From JAAYEA01 sp012689325 (lineage in GTDB: Bacteria > Chloroflexota > Anaerolineae > JAAYEA01), in the NCBI GenBank assembly GCA_036841525.1, contig DAITVZ010000106.1, positions 1 to 10,939 on the forward strand: a stretch of 10,939 bases of DNA, given 5' to 3'. This document shows, in pieces, positions 5,607 through 10,939 of this stretch. Numbering within the stretch: position 1 is the stretch's first letter; each line of letters starts with the position of its first letter. Position numbers and translations under genes: made by a program. The notes below the pieces were generated by a model that was not told where the DNA came from, searched no databases, and saw only the letters and a list, made by a program, of their open reading frames with translations.

Positions 5607-5814
5607 GGCCGAGGTGATCCTGCCCGGGTGGACGATCCGCCTTGGCCGGAGGGTCGCCTGCTTGCCCAACGGGCGATACAACCTCCTGCTGACCGTGGAC
5701 GGGCAGCGGGCCGACTGGACCATCGTCTACCTGGGCAAGGTGGAGGCCACCGTTCGCGAACAAAGCGCGGCAGTCACCGCGCTACAAACCGAGACACAGC
5801 CCGGCCCACCATAA
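5581..5814 (+). CDS. Small protein, function unknown
   Basis: The 77-residue protein starts inside the end of the helix-turn-helix gene (26-base overlap), typical of translational coupling. The middle (residues about 11-57) has alternating hydrophobic residues (WTIRLGRRVACLPNGRYNLLLTVDG, in parts, then WTIVYLGKVEATV), suggesting three or four beta strands. The tail is Thr/Gln/Pro-rich and probably disordered. No family is recognised. It is the last gene before the terminator-like structure. Confidence 0.55.
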   Translation: MESAKDHAEAEVILPGWTIRLGRRVACLPNGRYNLLLTVDGQRADWTIVYLGKVEATVREQSAAVTALQTETQPGPP

Positions 5815-5837
5815 CCGGGGACAGCACCAGGACCGAA

Positions 5838-5857
5838 GCCTCGCCGAGCGGCGGGGC
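5838..5857 (+). other. 8-bp GC-rich hairpin upstream of the terminator
   Basis: GCCTCGCC (5838-5845) pairs with GGCGGGGC (5850-5857) around loop GAGC, with one T-G wobble. There is no following T-tract. It stands eight bases before the terminator stem in the non-coding gap 5815-5935, so the two may form a leader or read-through control region. Confidence 0.55.
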
Positions 5858-5864
5858 GGGAAAC

Positions 5865-5916
5865 ACGGCGCTAGGGAACGGCAGATCATGCCCGATCCCT
5901 CGCGCCGTTTTTTATT
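5865..5916 (+). terminator. Intrinsic terminator before the ParB/packaging block
   Basis: ACGGCGC (5865-5871) pairs with GCGCCGT (5902-5908). After one mismatch the stem continues with AGGGA (5873-5877) and TCCCT (5896-5900). Inside, GGCA (5880-5883) and TGCC (5889-5892) can close a 5-base loop. A run of six T (5908-5913) then ATT follows directly. GC-rich stem plus T-run is the standard rho-independent form. Because the next gene starts only 20 bases later, a promoter after it has almost no room. Downstream genes must be read through it, or transcribed from a promoter upstream of it, so it may act as an attenuator. Confidence 0.75.
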
Positions 5917-5935
5917 GGACGCAGCAGGAGGGGCC

Positions 5936-6595
5936 ATGCCCGAGGAGAGTTTCGCCGTGGAGCTCGCGCCACTTGAGGCGCTGAAGCCGCACCCGCGCAA
6001 CTATCGCGGCCATCCCGACGACCAGATCGCCCACATCATGGCGAGCATCCAGGCCCACGGGGTCTATCGCAACGTGGTGATCGCCCAAGAGGGGACGATC
6101 CTGGCGGGGCACGGCGTGGTGGAGGCCTGCCGCCGCCTGGGGCTGAACCAGGTCCCCGTCCACCGCTTGCCCCTGGCCCCGGACGACCCGCGGGCGCTCA
6201 AGGTGCTGGCCGGCGACAACGAGATCGAGCACCTGGCCGAGCAGGACGATCGGCTGCTCACCGAGCTTTTGCGGGAGATCAAGGACCAGGACGCCGCCGG
6301 GCTGTTGGGCACCGGCTACGACGAGATGATGCTGGCGAACCTGGTTTTCGTCACCCGCCCGGAGAGCGAGATCAGGGACCACGGCGAGGCCGCCCAGTGG
6401 GTGGGGATGCCCGAATGGGCCACGGAGCCCGACCCGCTCAAGGTGACGGTCAACTTCGCCAACGCGGAGGATCGCGCCGACTTCTTTCAACGGCTGGGGG
6501 CCCGCTACACCGACCAGACCGATTCGATTTGGTGGCCGCTGCGGGAGATCGAGGACAAGAGCTCCTTGCGGTTCGAGGAGGGCGGCGATGCCTGA
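5936..6595 (+). CDS. ParB-like nuclease-fold protein (phage base-modification type)
   Basis: Residues 8-80 are a ParB N-terminal-like domain: LAPLEALKPHPRNYRGHP, the helix IAHIMASIQAHGVYRNVVI, then ILAGHGVVEACRRLG, which matches the conserved GH-x-x-x-EA motif. Residues 84-130 (RALKVLAGDNEIEHLAEQDD, LLGTGYDE) are the usual phage ParB extension. Residues 150-205 (QWVGMPEWA, then TDQTDSIWWPLREIE) resemble a C-terminal segment often attached to phage ParB proteins. ParB-fold domains can bind CTP and DNA. In phages they commonly neighbour DNA methyltransferases or base-modification enzymes, which fits the glycosyltransferase next door. ATG 5936 is chosen over ATG 5888 because AGGAGGGG lies at 5926-5933 and 5888 falls inside the terminator loop. 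Confidence 0.8.
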   Translation: MPEESFAVELAPLEALKPHPRNYRGHPDDQIAHIMASIQAHGVYRNVVIAQEGTILAGHGVVEACRRLGLNQVPVHRLPLAPDDPRALKVLAGDNEIEHLAEQDDRLLTELLREIKDQDAAGLLGTGYDEMMLANLVFVTRPESEIRDHGEAAQWVGMPEWATEPDPLKVTVNFANAEDRADFFQRLGARYTDQTDSIWWPLREIEDKSSLRFEEGGDA

Positions 6596-7532
6596 GCGGA
6601 TGCTGCCGCGTTACCCGGTCTACGTCCCCTCGAAGGGGCGCTACGACACCTGCTACACCGCGCGCTTTCTGATCAAGGATGGGGTGCCCTTCCGCCTGGT
6701 GGTGGAGCCGCAGGAGCAGGATCACTACGCCGCGGCCTTCGGGCGGGAGCGCCTGTTGGTGCTGCCGTGGTCGGGGGACGACGCGACGCGGCAAGCCTTT
6801 TGCGCGGAGCGTGGGATCGAGAACGGCGGGCTGATCGCCGTCCGCAACTGGATCAAAGAGCACTCCATCGCCGCGGGCTGGGAGCGGCACTGGCAGTTGG
6901 ACGACAACATCCGGCGCATCCGGCGGGTGTACCAGGGCAAACGGATCCCCTGCGCGGCCGGGATCGCCCTGCGCCTGACCGAGGATTTCGTGGACCGCTA
7001 CGAGAACGTCGCCCTGGCCGGGCTGAACTACGAGTTCTTCGCCATCGGGGAGGAATTGCCCCCCTTCTACCTGAACGGCCGGGTCTATTCCTGCACCCTG
7101 GTCCTCAACCGCATCCCGCACCGTTGGCGCATCCGCTACAACGACGACACGGACATCTGCTTGCAGGTGTTGGCCGACGGCTGGTGTACGGTCCTGATGA
7201 ACGCCTTCGTCACGCAGAAATGCCGCACGATGACGGTCAAGGGCGGCAACACGGCGGACCTGTACCAGGGCGACGGGCGGCTCAAAATGGCCCGCTCCCT
7301 GGAACGGCTCTGGCCGGGGGTGGTGAAGACGTCGCGGCGGTTCCAGCGGCCGCAGCACGTCGTGCGCGATGCGTGGCGGCGTTTCGACACGCCGCTGCGG
7401 CCCAAGCCGGGGGTGGACCTGGCCCAATTGCCGCCGGTGGACGAAAGGGGCATGGCGCTCGTGCAGGTCGCGCCGATCCGCAGCCCGCGCCTCCGCGCAT
7501 GGTACGAGGCCCGGGTTGACGAAATGGGTTGA
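6588..7532 (+). CDS. TET-associated-type glycosyltransferase (TAGT-like), DNA-base modification
   Basis: The 314-residue protein resembles the TAGT family described by comparative genomics in phages, whose members add sugars to hydroxymethylated bases in DNA. Recognisable parts: VYVPSKGRYD (11-20) and PFRLVVEPQE (34-43) of the nucleotide-sugar fold; the acidic motif HWQLDDNIR (D105, D106), a likely metal and sugar-nucleotide site; ENVALAGLNYEFFA (139-152); YLNGRVYSCTLVLN (161-174); a second acidic motif RYNDDTDICLQ (D186, D187, D189); and MTVKGGNT (215-222). It overlaps the ParB gene by 8 bases, with GAGGAGGG at 6575-6582, so the two are translationally coupled. Known partners, a TET/JBP dioxygenase and a cytosine methyltransferase, are not in this window. 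Family is recalled from motifs; donor sugar and acceptor base are unknown. Confidence 0.72.
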   Translation: MPERMLPRYPVYVPSKGRYDTCYTARFLIKDGVPFRLVVEPQEQDHYAAAFGRERLLVLPWSGDDATRQAFCAERGIENGGLIAVRNWIKEHSIAAGWERHWQLDDNIRRIRRVYQGKRIPCAAGIALRLTEDFVDRYENVALAGLNYEFFAIGEELPPFYLNGRVYSCTLVLNRIPHRWRIRYNDDTDICLQVLADGWCTVLMNAFVTQKCRTMTVKGGNTADLYQGDGRLKMARSLERLWPGVVKTSRRFQRPQHVVRDAWRRFDTPLRPKPGVDLAQLPPVDERGMALVQVAPIRSPRLRAWYEARVDEMG

Positions 7533-7536
7533 CAAC

Positions 7537-8040
7537 ATGGCCCAACGACACGCCCTGAAAGCCTACGAGAAGCAGAAGCTCGCCTTGCAGTTGGCCCTGG
7601 CGGGGGAGGAGTACCAGTCCATCGCCGACAAGGTGGGCTACAACTCCAGGCAAGCCGCCTGGAAAGCGGTCAAAAGCGCCCTGAACAAGACGGTCACGGA
7701 GGACGCCGAGCAGGTCAAGCTGATGCAGATGCGCCGGCTGGATCGGATGTTGAAAGCCCTCTGGCCGGAGGTCTTGCAGGGCAACGTCAAGGCCATCCTG
7801 GCGGCGATCCGGGTGGAGGAACGACGAGCCAAGCTGCTGGGCCTGGACGGGCCGATCAAGCTACAGCACGACCTGGGCGACGAGGTGGCGGAGGGCGTCC
7901 AGAGGTTTCATGAACTACTCGATCGTCTCATTAGGGCTAGACGAGCTCTTGGCGCTGAAGGAGGCGTGTCGCCGGGGGGAGCTGCCCCCGACGGCCCTGG
8001 CGCGGGAGGCCTACCGTTGGAGGACTTGGGCGCGGCCTGA
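7537..8040 (+). CDS. terS: Terminase small subunit (TerS)
   Basis: The 167-residue protein sits directly before the terminase large subunit and has the form of a phage TerS, which binds the packaging site and regulates TerL. Residues 1-55 form a helix-turn-helix (LQLALAGEEYQSIADKVGYN, then QAAWKAVKSAL). Residues 60-105 are the oligomerization helices with RRLDRMLKALWPEVLQGN and ERRAKLLGLDGP, a pattern frequent in this family. The Gly/Pro-rich C-terminal tail overlaps the TerL frame by 131 bases, which is unusually long; the tail may be degenerate or the TerL start may be later. ATG 7537 lies four bases after the previous stop and has no clear Shine-Dalgarno, so coupling to the upstream gene is likely. 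Confidence 0.75.
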   Translation: MAQRHALKAYEKQKLALQLALAGEEYQSIADKVGYNSRQAAWKAVKSALNKTVTEDAEQVKLMQMRRLDRMLKALWPEVLQGNVKAILAAIRVEERRAKLLGLDGPIKLQHDLGDEVAEGVQRFHELLDRLIRARRALGAEGGVSPGGAAPDGPGAGGLPLEDLGAA

Positions 8041-9190
8041 GCAGCTGCTGCCCCCCGGCGCCTGGCGCTATTGGCTGATCAAGGCGGGCCGCGGTTGGGG
8101 CAAGACGCGGACCGGCGCGGAGACGGTGCGGGAATGGGCGAAGGACTACAAGCTGGTGAACTTGATCGGGGCCACCGCCGACGACGCCCGCGACATCATG
8201 ATCGAGGGCGAGAGCGGCCTCTTGGCGATCTGTCCCGCGGGCGAGCGCCCGACGTACCGGAAGTCGGACCGGCAACTGGTCTGGCCGTCCGGGGCCAAGT
8301 CGCTGATCTTCACCGCCGACGAGCCGGACCGGCTGCGGGGCAAGCAGCACGAGAAGCTGTGGGCCGACGAGCTGGCCTCCTGGCGTTACCCGAAGGAGGC
8401 CTGGGATCAGGCGATGCTGGGGCTGCGCCTGGGCGACAACCCGCAGGTGGTGGTCACCACCACGCCGCGGCCGATCCAGGTGCTGCGCGACCTGCTGGCC
8501 GATCGGCTGACGGTGGTCACCGGCGGGACGACCTACGAGAACCGCGAGAACCTGGCGGCCGGCTTCTGGCAGGAGATCATCAAGCGCTACGAGGGGACGC
8601 GGCTGGGGCGGCAGGAGCTGCTGGCCGAGCTCTTGGAGGACAACCCCGACGCCCTCTGGAAACGGGCGCAGATCGAGCAATGCCGGGTGCTGCAAGCGCC
8701 GGAGCTCCTGCGCATCGTCATCGCGGTGGACCCGGAGGCGGTGCTGGCCGAGGGGAACGCGGAGACCGGCATCGTCGCGGCGGGGTACGGCAAAGACAAG
8801 CAGTACTACGTCCTGGACGACCTCTCGCTGCGGGCCAGCCCCCACGGCTGGGCCTCCCGGGCCATCGTGGGCTACCACCGTTACCGGGCGGACCGCATCG
8901 TCGGGGAGGTCAACCAGGGCGGCGACATGGTGGAGCACACCCTGCGGACCGTGGAGGCGGGGGTGCCGTACAAGGCGGTCCGGGCCAGCCGGGGGAAGCA
9001 GGCCAGGGCGGAGCCCATCGCCGCGCTGTACGAGCAGGGCAAGGTCCATCACGTGGGGAGCTTCCCCGCGTTGGAGGACCAGTTGTGCCAATGGACGCCG
9101 GGCGACCCGTCCCCCGACCGGCTGGACGCGCTGGTGTGGGCGTTGACGGAGTTGTCCGGGCAAACCGGCCCGGCCATCTGGCCGATCTGA
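7910..9190 (+). CDS. terL: Terminase large subunit (TerL)
   Basis: The 426-residue protein is the ATP-driven packaging motor and headful or site-specific nuclease. The Walker A motif is KAGRGWGKT (K65, T66). Walker B is EKLWADELASW (D153, E154), and the coupling motif is VVVTTTPRP (180-188). The C-terminal RNase H-fold nuclease has an Asp in IVIAVDPE (D274), a middle Glu in GEVNQGGDM (E333), and a third acidic residue in SPDRLDALVWAL (D406), the usual metal-binding triad. Both ATPase and nuclease halves are complete at normal length. The start at 7910 has only AGAGG four bases upstream and lies well inside the TerS gene; a later start is possible. The portal gene follows after 10 bases. Confidence 0.93.
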   Translation: MNYSIVSLGLDELLALKEACRRGELPPTALAREAYRWRTWARPEQLLPPGAWRYWLIKAGRGWGKTRTGAETVREWAKDYKLVNLIGATADDARDIMIEGESGLLAICPAGERPTYRKSDRQLVWPSGAKSLIFTADEPDRLRGKQHEKLWADELASWRYPKEAWDQAMLGLRLGDNPQVVVTTTPRPIQVLRDLLADRLTVVTGGTTYENRENLAAGFWQEIIKRYEGTRLGRQELLAELLEDNPDALWKRAQIEQCRVLQAPELLRIVIAVDPEAVLAEGNAETGIVAAGYGKDKQYYVLDDLSLRASPHGWASRAIVGYHRYRADRIVGEVNQGGDMVEHTLRTVEAGVPYKAVRASRGKQARAEPIAALYEQGKVHHVGSFPALEDQLCQWTPGDPSPDRLDALVWALTELSGQTGPAIWPI

Positions 9191-9200
9191 CGAGGCGAAG

Positions 9201-10939
9201 ATGAGCAAGAAGCAAACGGCTTGGTTGCTGGGCGGAGGGTTGAAGCGGGCGGTGCGCATGATCACCGAAGCGCAGTACATCTCTGCCGAGGAGTTGTTCG
9301 CGCAACTCAAGTCGGGGGGCGAGGTGCGCGACCCCGCCAGCGCCTACGCCGCGGTGGTCTGGGCCTATCGCTGCGTCAATTTGCGGGCCCTGATCATCGG
9401 CAACCTCCCCTGGCGGATCGTGGACCAGCGGGGGAACGAGGTGGAGGGGTGGCCGCTGGCCCAGGAGCTGGACGACCTGCTGGGGCGGGTCGAGTTCGCC
9501 CTGTGCCTGTGGGGGGCCTCCTACCTGCTGAAGCAAAACGACGGGCTGGCGCTCAAGGGCTTGCGTTGGCAGAACCCCTTGACCATGCGCCCGCTCATCG
9601 AGGCGCGGGGCGGCCTCATCGGCTTCGAGCAGCGGCTGCGGGAGGAGGGCGGCGCGGAGACCGTGGCCCGTTTCCGGCCCGGGCAGGTGATCTACCACCG
9701 CCTGGAGAACCCGGCCGACGACCTGGGGCCGGGGGTGTCGCCGTTGCAGGTGGCCCTCTCGGCGGCGGGGCTGGCTCGCAACGCCAACGTCTACGCGGAA
9801 AAGTTCTTCGAGCATGGCGCGATCCCCGCGGTGGTGCTGACCACCGAGGAGGACCTGCTGGAAGGCGACCGGGAGGAGGCGCGCAATTGGTGGCGGCGCA
9901 CCTTCGGCGGGGTGAAGAAGTCCTGGGAGACCGGCATCTTCGGGCGCGGGCTCAAGCCGATGGTGGTGGGCAGCCCGGTCAAGGACCTGGTGCTTTCGTC
10001 GCTGTACCAGGAGATGCGCAGCCAGATCTGCGTCGCCTTCGGCATCCCGCAGACCTTGTTGGAGGACGCGGCGAACTTCGCCACGGCCAGGGAGCACAAG
10101 CTGGAGCTCTATCAGGAGACCATCTTCCCGGAGGGGCGGCTGATCGCTAAGGGGCTCAACCGGCAGCTGTTCGACGCCTTGGGGCTGACCTTCGAGTTCG
10201 CCGAGGAGCAGGTGGAGGCGGTGCAGCAGGACGAGGCGACCAAGGCGACGGCGATCATGGGCTTGTACGACAAGGGGATCATCACCCTCAACGAGGCGCG
10301 GGAGCAGTTGGGCTACGAGCCGTTGGCGGAGGAGGAGCAGGAGGCGAAGGAGGAGCCGCCGCCAGCGGAGGAGGAGTCAGTTGAGGAGGAAGCGGACGCG
10401 GCGCCGCTCCCCAAGGCCGCTTACCAGGAATTGGCTCGCTGGCGTCGCAAGGCGGCGCGGGGCGAGGGGCATTTCGTCAGCGACGTCATCCCCGCGTGGC
10501 TGCGCTCGGCGATCCGGGCGCGGCTGCTGCACCCGTTGCTGCGGGATCACGCCATCGAGCCCGCCCTGCGCCGGTTCGACGCGGAGGGGGCGCGGAAGAA
10601 GCTGACCAAGAAGGTCGCCGCCGCGCTGTCCTCCCACGCCGACGACGTGATCTTGGGGGCGTTGGGCGGGGCGATGCCGGAGGCGGCGTTGGGCAAACTG
10701 GGCGTCTCCCTGACCTCCACCCTGACCGAGGGGCTGCTGATGATCGCCCTGGACCTGCTCTTGGAGCTGGCGACGGAGACGGGGGTGGGGATCGACTACG
10801 ACAAGGAGATGATCGACGCCGCCAAGTGGGCGGCAGATTACAGCTACGAGCAGGTCAAGGATGTCGTGGACACGGAGCGGCGGTTGTTGCAGGACGTGAT
10901 CAGTCGCTTGACCGATGGGCAGATCGACCAGGAGGCGGC
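9201..10939 (+). CDS. Portal protein fused to a MuF-like head-morphogenesis domain (3' end cut off)
   Basis: The frame from ATG 9201 stays open to the window edge, 579 codons with no stop. Residues about 30-375 resemble the HK97-type portal: SAYAAVVWAYRCVNLRA (tail of the N-terminal region), FRPGQVIYHRLENP, a core LGPGVSPLQVALSAAGLA, KDLVLSSLYQEMRSQICVAF (in parts), then DKGIITLNEAREQLGYEPL, the usual portal ending. An acidic Glu-rich linker follows (about 377-395). Residues about 400-525 are helical with the phage-portal extension LARWRRKAARGEGHF. From about 530, IDYDKEMIDAAKWAADYSYE and TERRLLQDVISRLTDGQID match the start of a MuF minor-head-protein domain. The portal forms the 12-subunit DNA channel; MuF aids head assembly. 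Portal-MuF fusions exist but are uncommon. Confidence 0.85.
   Translation, partial: MSKKQTAWLLGGGLKRAVRMITEAQYISAEELFAQLKSGGEVRDPASAYAAVVWAYRCVNLRALIIGNLPWRIVDQRGNEVEGWPLAQELDDLLGRVEFALCLWGASYLLKQNDGLALKGLRWQNPLTMRPLIEARGGLIGFEQRLREEGGAETVARFRPGQVIYHRLENPADDLGPGVSPLQVALSAAGLARNANVYAEKFFEHGAIPAVVLTTEEDLLEGDREEARNWWRRTFGGVKKSWETGIFGRGLKPMVVGSPVKDLVLSSLYQEMRSQICVAFGIPQTLLEDAANFATAREHKLELYQETIFPEGRLIAKGLNRQLFDALGLTFEFAEEQVEAVQQDEATKATAIMGLYDKGIITLNEAREQLGYEPLAEEEQEAKEEPPPAEEESVEEEADAAPLPKAAYQELARWRRKAARGEGHFVSDVIPAWLRSAIRARLLHPLLRDHAIEPALRRFDAEGARKKLTKKVAAALSSHADDVILGALGGAMPEAALGKLGVSLTSTLTEGLLMIALDLLLELATETGVGIDYDKEMIDAAKWAADYSYEQVKDVVDTERRLLQDVISRLTDGQIDQEA

Larger units (their letters stand above)
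5815..5935 (+). other. Non-coding structured leader, 121 bases
   Basis: This is the only gap above 60 bases in the window. It holds the GCC-rich hairpin (5838-5857), the terminator (5865-5916) and the ribosome-binding site AGGAGGGG (5926-5933) for the ParB-like gene. No -10/-35 promoter was recognisable in it. Confidence 0.6.

Noticed and set aside
5888..5935. Earlier ATG for the ParB-like gene adding 16 residues
   Set aside because: This ATG is within the loop of the terminator hairpin and has no good ribosome-binding site, while ATG 5936 has AGGAGGGG and fits the domain start.
7937..9310. 457-codon open frame on the minus strand
   Set aside because: It is the shadow of the terminase large subunit, whose catalytic motifs are complete on the + strand.
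8910..10097. 395-codon open frame on the minus strand
   Set aside because: It lies opposite TerL and the portal gene, is rich in Arg, Pro and Gln, and has no recognisable domain.
9221..10150. 309-codon + strand frame rich in Gly, Arg and Ala
   Set aside because: It is out of frame with the portal, which has family motifs in frame from 9201; the composition is typical of a shadow frame.
1..10939. tRNA genes, integrase or attachment sites
   Set aside because: No tRNA-like cloverleaf, tyrosine or serine recombinase, or pair of att-like direct repeats was recognised, so lysogeny cannot be judged from this window.

Overview
The window looks like part of the genome of a tailed bacteriophage or prophage (Caudoviricetes-like) infecting a GC-rich bacterium. 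The evidence is the terminase small subunit, terminase large subunit and portal order at the right end, a phage-type replication initiator at the left end, and tightly packed, overlapping genes all on the + strand. The host cannot be fixed from sequence alone. The strongly GC-rich coding, frequent GTG starts and the kind of GIY-YIG protein present would suit Chloroflexota or Actinomycetota, but this is inference.

Layout. Bases 1-69 hold the tail of an unidentified upstream gene. Bases 66-2255 are a DNA-metabolism block: a DnaD-like replisome organizer (with what looks like the replication origin inside its own coding sequence), a zinc-ribbon protein, a GIY-YIG nuclease and a VRR-NUC nuclease, joined by stop/start overlaps. 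Bases 2221-5814 are an accessory block: two small membrane proteins, a zinc-binding protein that appears frameshifted, a glycoside-hydrolase-like protein, a protein whose tail is made of palindromic DNA repeats, and three small proteins of unknown role, one with a helix-turn-helix. Bases 5815-5935 form the only long non-coding gap and carry two hairpins; the second has the form of an intrinsic terminator. Bases 5936-7532 encode a ParB-like protein and a glycosyltransferase resembling the TET-associated (TAGT) family, which is linked to glycosylation of modified bases in phage DNA. Bases 7537-10939 are the packaging and head block: TerS, TerL, and a portal fused to the beginning of a MuF-like head-morphogenesis domain that runs off the window.

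How it may work together (inference). The initiator would bind iterons in its own gene, open the adjacent purine-rich AT-rich tract and recruit the host helicase. The nucleases would process recombination or replication intermediates. The ParB-like/TAGT pair would decorate replicated phage DNA with sugars, protecting it from host nucleases before the terminase packages it through the portal. The terminator hairpin at 5865-5916 sits at the boundary between the early/accessory block and the modification/packaging block, where a phage might control late expression by read-through.

The most interesting points are the lambda-style origin, the ParB-TAGT module placed directly before the terminase with no base-oxidising enzyme visible here, the three tandem palindromes at the end of one gene, the GH-A-like enzyme in the early region, and the one-base frameshift that removes a zinc ligand.
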